Source of the DNA: Henningerozyma blattae CBS 6284
Lineage: Eukaryota > Ascomycota > Saccharomycetes > Saccharomycetales > Saccharomycetaceae
Direction of reading: 5' to 3'
Length of the DNA stretch: 64,000 nucleotides
NCBI RefSeq assembly: GCF_000315915.1
Contig: NC_020190.1
Span: 806,001-870,000 of the forward strand
Shown in pieces: positions 29,318 through 41,380 of this stretch (positions within the stretch are counted from its first letter, which is position 1; every line of letters starts with the position of its first letter). The notes beneath the pieces were generated by a model. That model made no database searches, was not told the DNA's origin, and saw nothing but the letters and a program-made list of their open reading frames with translations. The translations under genes and the position numbers were made by a program.

Positions 29318-29449
29318 GTGATTTACCCGAAGAGCCAAAGTGATTTACCAGAGGAGACAAAGGGATTTACTTCAAGTGAAATGGGGTTTTACCGAAACGG
29401 GATGCGATTCCCTCTGTGAGGGCTAATGGATTTACCGGAATCGGCAGTT
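29318..29449 (+). repeat. Degenerate ~22-bp tandem array of Reb1-like sites
   Basis: Units begin at 29318, 29340, 29362 and 29384, with a further one at about 29428. Each carries GATTTAC or a near match followed by C/G-rich bases, for example GTGATTTACCCGAAGAG and GTGATTTACCAGAGGAG. The first contains a perfect Reb1 core, TTACCCG; the others are TTACCAG, TTACTTC, TTACCGA and TTACCGG. The array lies 100-230 bp beyond the RIF1 stop codon in the direction of RIF1 transcription, a position suited to Reb1-dependent termination or an insulator. Confidence 0.6.
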
Positions 29450-29545
29450 TGCGCGGGAGTGATGCCGCATCGGGCACGGCGTTGGCATGGCACGGCTTCC
29501 CCGCATTCTCCGGGCGGAGAGCAGAGAGCAGAGAGCAGACCCCAA

Positions 29546-32500
29546 CTACTCCGGGTCGTGCTCCAACGTCATCATAAAGTCGAGCAGCTCGATCCTCAGG
29601 TTGCGCCGTTCCACGGACGACATCCGTCCGACGTCGGCAACAGAAAACAACCGCAGTTGCGTCACCAGCTTGCGGGCTCGGCGGCTAGGGAAACATTGGC
29701 GCATGTTTCTTGTCTCTGTGTCTTGAGGCGTTTCAAGTTGTGTAGTGGTAGTGGTAGTGGTAGTGGTAGGAGCAGCGGTAGGAGCAGCAGCAGCAGCGCC
29801 GTCGGCGCTGTCTGGGGGCGTGTCACGTGTGGTGATGTTGTAGATTGGGAACCTTACAGGCGACGGCGATGGCGACGGCGATGAGCCTGGAGCACGGGAG
29901 TCGTCGTCACTTTCACGCGTGTCGTCACTTTCACGCGTATCTGCCCCTTGATTAGCCTCCCCCGCCTCGTGCTCCATGGCCCTTAAAAAAGCATCCTGTT
30001 GTGTATCCAGAGCCTGTGTGTTGAACTCGTCATCCTCTTCTGTACGTACTTTTGAGTGTGCCTCGGCCGGCATTCCCGCTTGTGGTTGACTAGTGATTCT
30101 GTCGGCCTCGCACGTGGTCAAGTCACCGTTAATCAAAGGAGACTGTTTCTCGGATTGCTCATCCGCCCCGTTTTGCTTGTCGAATTTCTGTGTAGAGCTA
30201 ATTAGGGGCAGCTGTGTTCCAGCCACCTGGATCGAGTCTTGTGCGGGGCCTGCTGCGTCTGTTTCTCTGGGACTACTCGCAAGCGGATCTGCTTCCAGAT
30301 CCTCTTTGCGCAGATCCTTTTGCAGATCCTTTTGCAGATCCGCATTTCTTTTTCCCCCCTCGTCCATCGGCGCACCCCCTTTTCTCTGCGTCCGCGTTTC
30401 TTTTTCCTCCGCCTGCAATTTCGTTTGCCATTTTTGATAGACACTGGAAAACCCCCTGGGAGACAATTTCTTCAATTTCCCAATCGACAAATAAGGCATA
30501 CATTGTAACACAATCGTCGTGTAATAGGTTTTCTTCTTCGGGACAACACGTTTCAATTTGGAAATAAATTCCCACGATCGAGACTCAGTTTCGTTGCATA
30601 TTACTTGGAATAAATTCTGGGAAATTTTTTGGATCGATTGGTTCACTCTTTGTTTTTTGCCGTCGATATGATCTTGTGCTTGTGCTTGTGCTTGAGCCTG
30701 GCCCTGACTTGTTGTTGGATGCAATAAAAGATTCATGATCTCTTCAAATATTTCCAAAATCGTATTATTTTTACCATCGGCAATTAATGTTTCAACCATT
30801 TCAAACAACTCTTCAATCTCCACCTCTTGACTCTTCTTGAAACTCTTCTTCATGCTCTTCATGATCTTGTTTTGAGTCTCCACTTCCAATTGTATACGCA
30901 TCTCGGTGAATTTCGATAAACTGGTCAAATCTAATCGATCCAATTCACCCTCATTCAGTTCATCCAACAACCCCGCCAGGATCCGCCCGTTCCATGGTTC
31001 CAACAACTTCTTACAAACCACCCGTTGTCTATACTTGTCACCCGCATTTACCAATTCTTTGCAAATACCCAAGACAATCTTACCACGATTCTCCTCCAAC
31101 TTCCCATGCTTCTGGCTCAATATACATTCCACCACAGTGTTGAAATATTTATAAATCAATTCCATCTTACGAACTTTCCAAATCCAATAAATAACTCCCA
31201 ACAGTTGTTTACCGCCATGTTCCAACCTCGTTTCCAATTCATCATCATCAACTACCGTATACAACTCGTAATGGAATTCAGGTAAAAGGACAAAACTCAA
31301 TTGGAAATTATTCATCAAACAATCATGGATCACATCAACATTCCTTCTATCACATAATAATTCCCATGATTTTTCAAAAACCTCTTCATTAGATGATAAT
31401 TTCTCAACTAATACATCCCGTATTTGCACATCTGCATTTAAATCGACCCCACCACTTTGAATAAATGCAACAATCCCTTCATTATTCCATTGGCTCAAAT
31501 CCAGGTACTTGTCAATGGGCCCGCCACCACACCATTTTAACATCAATTTAATAGCAATTGGTGTTTGGATACCATTCACTTTCTTACTCCAAAAGATTAA
31601 TTCCTCCTCCGTCGGTGTTTCTATACTCTCCAAATTTTGTAATTGACTGTTAAAACTAGGATAATCGTAAAAACTTGTCATGTCCAACAACGCACCCCAG
31701 AACTTGATCTTGGAAAATCCTTGCAATTTATCGAAATTCAATTTCGAAAACAAAACAGGCAAGATGTGATGTGTTTTACCAAGCCAAATTTGATCTTCCT
31801 CACCACTATTCAGCAACTTTAAAAGAAACGCATTCGTAGACCCTCCATCAACAAAATACTCACGAATACGGTTTACTAAAATATTACAGATATTAACAAA
31901 TATAATACCATTGGCATTCGTATCCTCCATCTTCGTTAAAATATTCAAAAATAAATCACAAATCTTATCTGAAGAAATCATCTCTTCTTTCGAATCAGCA
32001 AATCGAAATACCATATATAACAATTCACTAATAGAACTCGAATCTTGTTTACAACTTTCCACAAGGTTAGGCAATACAAGATTGAAAATAGGTAATGCAA
32101 TCTTGATTTTTTCCTTCGACATGGTTAAAATCTCATTGGCGGAAATCCCAGAAACACTCAATATCTTTGCAGGATGAGCAATGCCCCTCTTGTTATTCCC
32201 ACCAGCATTCAAATTAGAATAACTCTTGTTAAGATCAAACAATTTAATTAAAACTTCAATACTTTCAATTTTATTACTATTGCTATGACAAATATTATTA
32301 CCAATAATCTCAATAATTAATTTTTGCCAAAATTGTGAGAAATTATTTTCCAATTCTAACGAATTACATGTACAAGTACCAAATACAATAGAATTAAATA
32401 ATGCCATCTCTCCCATACCAAACGATTCTGTATCTTGAGATCCAATCTCTTTATAATAATCAAATGGGATAATTAAACAATCAAATAATTTCTGTTTCAC

Positions 32501-33520
32501 ATCATCGGATAATTGATTAAATTGAATAAAACTATTGGAAATGAAAACTCTCCAGGATTTAAGAGCAAGTATACGACATTCTTGATTACCTTTGACAAAC
32601 ATCTTCTTATTAACATCAATCCATCGATAACCATTTACACTACATAATTTCTCCACATTCCCATATAATAACCCTGTAATACTTAACCATAAATCATTAG
32701 CTAATTTATTTTCTCCAATATCAATTAATGAGAAAATTTCTTGAACAATTAATTGACTAAATGTTTGATCTTTTGTTAAATCAGGTAAATTAAATTCCAC
32801 TTGTAAATTTTGAATCATATCAGAGGTCATTGTTTCTCTTATAGGTAATGTACAAACAATCTGTGCAATTTTTTTTTGAACATCATAAGATGATAAATAT
32901 TGTTTTAATGATTCTAAAAGAATTGATATACAAATCGCTTTAATTCTAATGGATTGTCTTTTATTTTCAAAGACAAGTCTACTTAATACTTCACGAGGTA
33001 ACCAAATATCAACTTTCTTTTGCATAAATGATGGATATTTATTAATAAAACTATTAATTAATAATAATTTCTCAGTAATAACATTTATACTTAATATAGG
33101 TTTAATATTAATAGCCGCATCGATTAAATCCGCAATTTGTGACATTTCTAAAAAATACATGCCAAATTTTTCTTCACGTAAAAATGTCGTTTGTGATGTA
33201 ATAATCACTTTATTAGTATTTTCATGAGTCAAAGCTTGAATGGAAAGCCAATATACTTCATTTACTCGATGTAACGGTTCTGAATGATTCATTAATGCCT
33301 GATTAACTTTAAATGTAGATAATAAAAATCCAAGAAATCTTAAGATTTGAACATATTTTCTTGATGCAAATGGATCTTTTTTATCTTGATTATTCAATAA
33401 TTCCTTTTGTTCAATTTTTAAATGTTCAACACTTAAGTCAATGGCAAGTGATAAATTCTTAATAATAATGTTTATTTTTTTCATATATAAACTGTTACCG
33501 TTATTATTATTATTACTATT

Positions 33521-33559
<39 letters not shown>

Positions 33560-34534
33560 GGTCACATTTATGGCACCATAATGGGGGAAAATATTATTCA
33601 ATGTGGCATAAACTTCAAATTTTTTATTTTGATAAAGTTGATCATTATTTGATAAGATATGAAGACCACCCAAATAAACTGAACTAAATTCCCTTATGTT
33701 TTGATCTTGAATACAATGCACTTGACCAGTTTCCCAAAATTCAATATTATTAGGATCATTATGTAAAAGTTTTTTAGTATCAGCTCTATTTGATGTTGAT
33801 GGATTTTTTTTATTAAATTGTCTATCAATATTATTAATATTATTACCATTATTTTGAAAATGATGATTTGGTGATGAATTACCTCTCAAGATTGACTTGC
33901 TTGGAGGTTTATTTGACTTAGAAGAGGGAATTGGTGAGGATGCAGGCAATGGAATCTCCGGCGATGATTCAATATTATCTGAAAAAGTAACTGACTTTCT
34001 AATTGGTGATGAATATTGCTTGACAGGTGATCTCAAACGAAGATTAGTTTTATTAACAATTGATATGTTATGACTATTCGATAATGGGTTGAGACGATTA
34101 TTTGGATTTGGCTTTCTTCTTTTAGGCGTAGGAGATAATGGTAAACCATCATTATTAAAATTTTTATCGGAATCATCTTTTTTATCAGAATCTTGTGGGA
34201 TTTGAATTGATAATGAAGGTGAATTGGAAGTGACATTAGATTTGGATTTATGGGTTGGAGAATTCGTGGAGAATGTTGAACTAAACCAACTTAATGGATT
34301 ATGACCGAAAAAATTTTTAGATTTAGAAAGTTCATTAGGATTAGCCTCATTGGATGGATTATTGGTATTTTTGTCTTTACCGCTTTGATCAATGTTATAA
34401 TTTCTTGGACTTCTTAATTTTGATCTTTCACTAATATTTTTATCAATCAAGTCAACAGCTTTTCTCTTGGAAGAATTGCTTGAAGAATTCGCACTTTTAC
34501 TATCGGTGCTACTTGCACTATCACTATCAGCCAT
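29546..34534 (-). CDS. RIF1: Rif1, telomere length and replication-timing regulator
   Basis: A 1662-residue protein with a disordered basic N-terminus carrying protein-phosphatase-1 docking motifs in the known Rif1 arrangement: an RVxF-type site RKSVTF (residues ~179-184), then a SILK-type site KSILR (~213-217). A large alpha-helical repeat region follows (about 265-1330), with FWETGQVHCIQDQNIREFSS at its start. The C-terminus is acidic and low-complexity and ends in a small helical domain (SVADVGRMSSVERRNLRIELLD), like the Rif1 tetramerisation/Rap1-binding tail. Rif1 recruits Glc7 to oppose DDK at origins and limits telomerase at telomeres. There is a poly-Asn run near residues 325-340. The 3' ~1 kb of the gene is much GC-richer than the 5' part. 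Confidence 0.88.
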
Positions 34535-35049
34535 CTATTGAATTGAAGCAATTTTGTATTAGAAAGAAATAAATTTTTTAATTTTTTTTTTTTTCTAAAT
34601 CTTAAATCAAAATTTATTTCTATTAGTATAATATTTGTTTTTTTATTTCTTTTTTTTTTTACTAATAAAAATAAATTGTGTCCAATTAGATGTATTTTTT
34701 TGAATAATCGTATTAGTATATCATCGATTTAAAAGTTTATTTAATGTATTAAAAAATGATTCAACTTATTCAAATTTCCATAAATGATAACTCCATATTG
34801 AAAATCAAAACCTGCCGGACGCGTGTGCGTAGGATGAAAAAAATTTAAAGAAACTGTCAGAAGATAATTTTAGCCGTCATGCAAAAATGCGTCACAATAT
34901 ATTACGAATATGTATTGTTATGGAAGGTAATATTATTATATAATAGATAGTGTAGCAATATATAGATATACAGCTTGTTGTATGAGTCTATATATTTTTA
35001 ATTCTTTTTTTTTTTACGAGCATGGAGCTAATAAGAATAGTTGTTATTA
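34535..35049. promoter_or_regulatory. RIF1 upstream region with one MluI cell-cycle box
   Basis: Contains long T-runs just upstream of the RIF1 start and GGACGCGTGTG, whose ACGCGT core at 34819-34824 matches the MBF (MCB) site. It lies 285 bp upstream of the RIF1 ATG. SHM1 ends at 35050 in the same orientation, so the MCB would serve RIF1. A single MCB is suggestive, not proof, of G1/S expression. Confidence 0.5.
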
Positions 35050-36543
35050 TTACATCTCACCAGGAACTGGGTAAGTTCCAACCCAATCGGAAACTTCTTT
35101 GGCTAACTCTTTAACTTCAGTTGATTCTGAACAAATCCTTTTGAAATCAGCCAATCTATCTTTTTTCAATTTGGTTTCCTTTTCTTGAACCATTAATTGC
35201 TTTGCCAAGATAGCAGCTCTATCAATATATTCAGCAACTTTTTCAAATTCTTGTAAACCAAATCCTCTAGTTGTCATGGCTGGAGTACCAACTCTTAAAC
35301 CTGATGGGAATAAGGCAGACTTGTCACCTGGAATAGTATTCTTATTGGCGGCAATATTAATCTTATCCAAGATGGTTTCTAATCTAGCACCATCAATTCC
35401 TGTTTTGGATAAATCGATCAAAATCAGATGAGTATCAGTACCATTAGAAACTAAATTATAACCCTTATCCATTAAACATTTAGCAAAATGCTTTGAGTTT
35501 TCCACTATTTGGAATTGATAATCAATAAATTCTTTTGATTTGGCTTGTTTTAATGCAACTGCCATAGCAGAGATTGTATGATTATGTGGACCACCTTGAT
35601 GACCTGGGAAAACAGAGAAATTCAATGTAAAATCCAAGTCATAATCGACTTCTTTAGGCTTTTTAGATTTTGGATTCAAAATACGCTTACCTTTTCTATA
35701 AAAGATCATTGCACCTCTTGGGCCTCTTAAGGATTTATGTGTAGTGGTGGTCACAATATCAGAATATTCAAATGGAGATTCCAAAACTTTAGCAGCCACC
35801 AAACCTGAAATATGAGACATATCAGATAATAAATATGCGTTGATAGAACTTGTAATATCTTTGAACCTTTTATAATCTAAAGTTCTGGCATAAGCAGAAG
35901 TACCAGCTACAATAACCTTAGGTCTAAATAATTTCGAAGTCTTCTCCAACATATCGTAATCAATCAACCCAGTTTCAGCATTAACATGATAAGGCATGGT
36001 TTGGAAATACTTGGAAATGTATGAGATATGAGTCCCATTATTCAATTGATAACCATGGGATAAATGACCACCATCTGGTAAATAAAGACCCATCAATCTA
36101 TCACCAATGTTTAAGATAGCAGAATATGCGTATAAATTAGCAGGGGCACCACTTAAGGATTGAACGTTAACCCCCCATTTTTCTGGGTCTAAATCATACA
36201 AGTCTAGGGCACGCTTTTGACACAATGATTCAGATTCATCAATGAATGAATTACCACCATAATATCTTTGACCAGGATAACCTTCAGAATATTTATTTTG
36301 CATTTCAGACCCAAGTAAATCCATAACGGATTTGGAAGTGAAATTTTCCGATGGAATCAAAGTAATAGAATGCTTCTGTCGATTCTTTTCTTTGTTCAAA
36401 ATCTCAAATATCTCTGGATCAACATCCTTCACATGTTGTGAAACTAATAGTTGATTTGGAGAGATCTTGACCGATGAGGCTAAAGAACGAGCCAATGATC
36501 TGGTAACGACAGAATTGTGAGCTAAAATAGAACGTGAAAGCAT
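35050..36543 (-). CDS. SHM1: Shm1, mitochondrial serine hydroxymethyltransferase
   Basis: A 497-residue PLP enzyme that interconverts serine plus tetrahydrofolate with glycine plus methylene-tetrahydrofolate. The N-terminus ([24 protein letters not shown]) is basic, hydroxylated and free of acidic residues, i.e. a matrix targeting peptide. This identifies Shm1 rather than cytosolic Shm2. The PLP-lysine motif [13 protein letters not shown] has its lysine at residue 270. [13 protein letters not shown], the folate-site block [15 protein letters not shown] and [11 protein letters not shown] are intact. MIC12, TAE1 and RGD1 follow as in YBR263W-YBR260C. Confidence 0.96.
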   Translation of the reverse strand: MLSRSILAHNSVVTRSLARSLASSVKISPNQLLVSQHVKDVDPEIFEILNKEKNRQKHSITLIPSENFTSKSVMDLLGSEMQNKYSEGYPGQRYYGGNSFIDESESLCQKRALDLYDLDPEKWGVNVQSLSGAPANLYAYSAILNIGDRLMGLYLPDGGHLSHGYQLNNGTHISYISKYFQTMPYHVNAETGLIDYDMLEKTSKLFRPKVIVAGTSAYARTLDYKRFKDITSSINAYLLSDMSHISGLVAAKVLESPFEYSDIVTTTTHKSLRGPRGAMIFYRKGKRILNPKSKKPKEVDYDLDFTLNFSVFPGHQGGPHNHTISAMAVALKQAKSKEFIDYQFQIVENSKHFAKCLMDKGYNLVSNGTDTHLILIDLSKTGIDGARLETILDKINIAANKNTIPGDKSALFPSGLRVGTPAMTTRGFGLQEFEKVAEYIDRAAILAKQLMVQEKETKLKKDRLADFKRICSESTEVKELAKEVSDWVGTYPVPGEM

Positions 36544-36972
36544 TTTATTATCCTGCTACCTTAGTAGTGTGATGAGTCGTGCGGTTTTACAACTTCAAAA
36601 GAGTTTTTGAAACTTTTTTTTTGGTATAATTTCAAGCTTATTTTTATACAGTCTCCTTAGAAGAAGTCAGGTACTAGTTATCGCTGGAGTCAGGCAATAG
36701 GCGTGTGTATTATTCAGTCCGAGAAATTTTACGCAATGAATTCCTGAGACAAAGAACGGGAACAGAGACAAACCTGAACAAAGCTGGTTGGATGAATACA
36801 TGAGATTGACGTAGAACGATGATACTCATTGTAACACACATTCCGGTTAATAGGAACTATTATTGAAAAAAGTGGAAAGAGAGATAAATAAAAGAAAAAA
36901 AGGGTCCAGCTTTGCAAGTAGAGCCTTGTGAAATATAAAAATATAATTAAGGGAAATTAAGCAACAAATAAA
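36544..36972. promoter_or_regulatory. Divergent SHM1/MIC12 promoter region
   Basis: A 429-bp interval between divergent starts. No convincing factor site is recognised. Confidence 0.45.
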
Positions 36973-37287
36973 ATGCGGGTGGTAACAAAATTAGCATTGA
37001 TAGGTTTAGGCACTGCTGCTGCCGTTTCGTATACAAATGCAGGCCATGTTCTACAATTTAGACCCTACCAAGGTTCGAAATGGCAAGAGTTGAATAACGA
37101 TGTTGAATCGATATTAAATAGAGACGTGAAAAACGATCCTATTCAAAGACAGTTGGCTAAAGAGAAATTGATAGGAGGTGATTTGATTACTACTAGACAA
37201 TCTGCTGAATTGTTAAAGGATTTATGGAATAAAGAAATCAGAGGATTAATGAGTTGGATTTATTCCTTTTCCTCTACAAGAAATTAA
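36973..37287 (+). CDS. MIC12: Mic12/Aim5, MICOS complex small subunit
   Basis: A 104-residue protein with one N-terminal membrane segment (LALIGLGTAAAVSYTNA, residues ~7-23). The C-terminus, AELLKDLWNKEIRGLMSWIYS, matches the end of S. cerevisiae Aim5 (about 106 aa), in which KDIWNEQIR..VDWIYS is conserved. Mic12 joins the Mic10 subcomplex at crista junctions in the inner mitochondrial membrane. Sequence conservation outside the C-terminus is low, so the call also rests on position between SHM1 and TAE1, as YBR262C. Confidence 0.88.
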   Translation: MRVVTKLALIGLGTAAAVSYTNAGHVLQFRPYQGSKWQELNNDVESILNRDVKNDPIQRQLAKEKLIGGDLITTRQSAELLKDLWNKEIRGLMSWIYSFSSTRN

Positions 37288-38351
<1,064 letters not shown>

Positions 38352-38931
38352 GCTGAATTGGCCTATCAATCATTATTAATCATCACTATAGAAACAGCAT
38401 TTTTTAAAAATTTATAAATATAAATAAATCCATACGCAAATGTATACTAAAACATTAAACCCTCTTTTCTTCGTTTAGAATGGATGACAATTGTAAATGA
38501 ATTAACCAAAAAGTCGATTTCTATTTTGTCATTTTATAGATCTAAATAATTTCCGTTTGCTATTTTTAACTTAAAAGGTTTATACGCGAATTTCCAGTTT
38601 CGGGTATTCCCGTTTCCAGGTATTGATATAATTTCACCTATTGTTTCATTTTGTTCATCGTTTTATTTATTTACTTGTTTCATATAGAAAAATTACATCA
38701 TATTTATACAAAGTTTAAGATTTATTATTTTTTTTCTTTTTTTTTTTTGTTTTTTTTTTTGAATTGCATTGTTTTAGAATCTGTAATTGAATTTTTATTC
38801 AGTTCTGCAATGATCACTTTTTTTTAAACGAATCTGCAGAGTTCTTTATTGATGAAAATTTAAAAGGAATTATTATTAATTCAAAGAATATTTATCAATC
38901 ATTTGTTAAATGTAATTAAAAATTGAATAAT
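38352..38931. promoter_or_regulatory. RGD1 upstream region with poly(dT) tracts
   Basis: Two long T-runs (about 38729-38760) precede RGD1, typical of nucleosome-depleted yeast promoters. No gene is seen. Confidence 0.45.
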
Positions 38932-41049
38932 ATGTCAGTCGAAGAATTAGAAAGTATTAAAGAAGAAAATATCCTTGAATCAAAAGAAATAAACCTTATT
39001 CTAACTTCAGATATAGCAGCCCCAACGCTTTTAACAAAATTTAAAGATTTGTTACTTTATTGTGAGGAATTATCAAAATATTTTCGTAAAAAGTACCTTT
39101 TAGAAATAGATAATTCAGAAAATTATTCTAAATATCATAGACAATTTTTTAATATTAATGATGTAAAAGTCAGTGCTGATTCAACTTTGATTAATTTCAC
39201 TAAACAGATTCTCACGTTCGATGAAAAGTTTGCGCAAGTTAAGTTGAAGTATGCAAATTCCCTGGATAAGATATCTAATGAATTAAATTCTTTATTGCTA
39301 ATCATGACTAGATTAAGAAAATCTATTAAAGAGAAATCAAGGAAATTGGAAAAAAATTTAATGGACTCTATTAATGATTCTAAAAAATCAAAAAACCGTT
39401 ATGATTCATTATGCCAGACTTATTTAAGATTGCTTAATGATAATTCAAAAACGAAATTAACATTAAGAGGATCTAAAACTCATAAAGAACAACAAGATGA
39501 ATTACAAAAAAAGATTGATGCTTCAATTAGAGATTATAAATCTACAATCAATATCTCCAAAAATTTAAGGAAAAATTATATTGAAATAGAAAAACCAAAA
39601 TTAATATCTGAACTGAAAAATTTAATCATTGAAATGTCAATGGCTATGACGATGCAATTAAAAAAATATACTTTCCTAACTGAAAACATGTTTTTACAAT
39701 TAGGGCTATCAATTTCTCCTATTGGTGAAAAATCTACAAAATCAATGAAAACAGTTGTTAATTCAATAGATTATGAAAAAGATTTATACAATTTCCTAAA
39801 TAAATTTAATTCGCCCACTAAAAAACATTCGTTATTAATCAACACTGATTTGGTTCCATTGGATTTAGAATTAAACAGTCTAGTTCCTTCAAGTGAAAAT
39901 GTTAAAACATCTTCTAGTGCCAGAACTAAAAAGAAACTTCCCATGAAAACGAAAAATGGATTAGCCAAAAGGATGATTTCAACTGAAAATGAATCACCAT
40001 TTAGTTCCACAAATTATAGTTCTTCTTCTATATCCTCTCCTTCCGGAAGTGTAAAGCATATAAGGAGTATGTCACCTTTGTCAACTAATTCGCATAAGCC
40101 ACTAAAGAAGGTAACTAGCCACAATTCGCATGCCCAATCATCTTCTCCTAATACTTCAAGAAATTCGTCCAATACTTCTTCAAAGTCAAAAATTACTAAC
40201 GATATAATACCGCCTGCTTCCATAATTCAGTCTAATTCTAATCCTCGTGAATCAGCTCAATCTGATGATCATTTTATATCGCTTGATCCTAAACCTGATT
40301 ACTCTCAAGATCTTGATACTGGATTTGAATTAATTCTTTCTCAAATAAATGAAGAGTTTCATTTCTCCTCTGATGAATCATCAAAAGAAACCACGGAACT
40401 TGATATATCTATAAAAAAAGTGCCTTTGAATAACAATATTCTAATATTTGGTTCTTCTTTGGAAGAAACAACTAAACATGATAATGATACTGTCCCAATA
40501 TTTGTTGAAAAATGCATCGAATTTCTTCAAAAGAATGGAGCTAAATATAATGACCTATATGACGATTCTTTTAATATTCAAACTGTTGAAAGTTTAATTA
40601 CTGAAATTAATAACGACCCTAAATCAATATCTACTGTTTTACGTACTGATAAAATTCCAACCAAAGAATATGTTTTCAAAATTGCCAAATTATTTCAAGC
40701 TTATTTTGTTTCATTACCAGAAACTCTTTTGCCGCCAGGCTTAGAAGAAGAATTCAAACAATGCTTAAATATTACATACATGGATACGAAAATAAAATAC
40801 ATGCACGGAATCTTATATAAACTTCCAGAGCCACAGTATTGGACTTTGCGAGAACTTTTGTTCCATTTCAAATTTTTATTTTCTCAAGGTGAAACGCATA
40901 GTGTTACTATAAACTCAATTTGTAGTGCTTGGGCTGATATCCTTATCCCTTCATCTTTAGAGGATTCTGATCCAAAGAAGAAGGAATTTCAAAAGGATAT
41001 TTTAAATATTATTATAGAAACTACTGATCAAGCTTTTGAAGCTGATTGA
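38932..41049 (+). CDS. RGD1: Rgd1-like F-BAR/RhoGAP protein, arginine finger missing
   Basis: I use the ATG at 38932 (MSVEELESI), giving 705 residues. An N-terminal F-BAR domain (about residues 25-270, coiled) is followed by a Ser-rich linker with a basic stretch, then a C-terminal RhoGAP-type domain (about 500-690). Fold-defining blocks survive: VPIFVEKCIEFLQKNG, KLFQAYFVSLPETLLP and VTINSICSAW. At the catalytic loop, where active GAPs have G-I/L-F/Y-R-x-S-G, this protein has DLYDDSFN, so the arginine is replaced (around residue 544). In S. cerevisiae Rgd1 is a GAP for Rho3 and Rho4 at sites of polarised growth. Position fits YBR260C. A scaffolding-only role is inference. Confidence 0.85.
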   Translation: MSVEELESIKEENILESKEINLILTSDIAAPTLLTKFKDLLLYCEELSKYFRKKYLLEIDNSENYSKYHRQFFNINDVKVSADSTLINFTKQILTFDEKFAQVKLKYANSLDKISNELNSLLLIMTRLRKSIKEKSRKLEKNLMDSINDSKKSKNRYDSLCQTYLRLLNDNSKTKLTLRGSKTHKEQQDELQKKIDASIRDYKSTINISKNLRKNYIEIEKPKLISELKNLIIEMSMAMTMQLKKYTFLTENMFLQLGLSISPIGEKSTKSMKTVVNSIDYEKDLYNFLNKFNSPTKKHSLLINTDLVPLDLELNSLVPSSENVKTSSSARTKKKLPMKTKNGLAKRMISTENESPFSSTNYSSSSISSPSGSVKHIRSMSPLSTNSHKPLKKVTSHNSHAQSSSPNTSRNSSNTSSKSKITNDIIPPASIIQSNSNPRESAQSDDHFISLDPKPDYSQDLDTGFELILSQINEEFHFSSDESSKETTELDISIKKVPLNNNILIFGSSLEETTKHDNDTVPIFVEKCIEFLQKNGAKYNDLYDDSFNIQTVESLITEINNDPKSISTVLRTDKIPTKEYVFKIAKLFQAYFVSLPETLLPPGLEEEFKQCLNITYMDTKIKYMHGILYKLPEPQYWTLRELLFHFKFLFSQGETHSVTINSICSAWADILIPSSLEDSDPKKKEFQKDILNIIIETTDQAFEAD

Positions 41050-41380
41050 TATTGTTGTAATTTAACGAACTATTTTTTATTTTTTAATTAGCATGCATGA
41101 TAAATAAATGATCTTTCTAAGCTATATAATATTGGAATAGATCAAGTTAAAAAAAAAATAATAAAAAAACCCCAGAAAGGCATTGTATATAAGAAATATT
41201 TTTTTGATATAATTTCAATTATAAAGAAAAAGTTTCATACATAGATACATACATAGATACATACATAGATACATACATAGATACATACATAGATACATAC
41301 ATAGATACATATATATATAAAACATAATGAAAATATAAATTTCAAAAAAAAAAAAAATTTCAAAAAAAAAGAAAAATCAT
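41050..41380. other. Convergent RGD1/RTT101 3' region with minisatellite
   Basis: AT-rich interval between two 3' ends. It contains A-runs and the 12-bp tandem repeat listed separately. Confidence 0.5.
41236..41310. repeat. 12-bp minisatellite, CATACATAGATA type
   Basis: About six nearly perfect tandem copies of a 12-bp unit made of CATA/GATA tetramers, between the 3' ends of RGD1 and the cullin gene. It is likely length-polymorphic. Confidence 0.9.

Noticed and set aside
28947..29321. Open frame of 124 codons in the GC-rich region between RIF1 and the membrane-protein gene
   Set aside because: No recognisable domain. It runs through the Reb1-like repeat and a T-rich tract, and its length is expected from the low stop frequency of GC-rich DNA.
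38923..38931. TTG at 38923 as the start of RGD1
   Set aside because: It would add only three residues ahead of a good ATG at 38932; no reason to invoke a non-AUG start.
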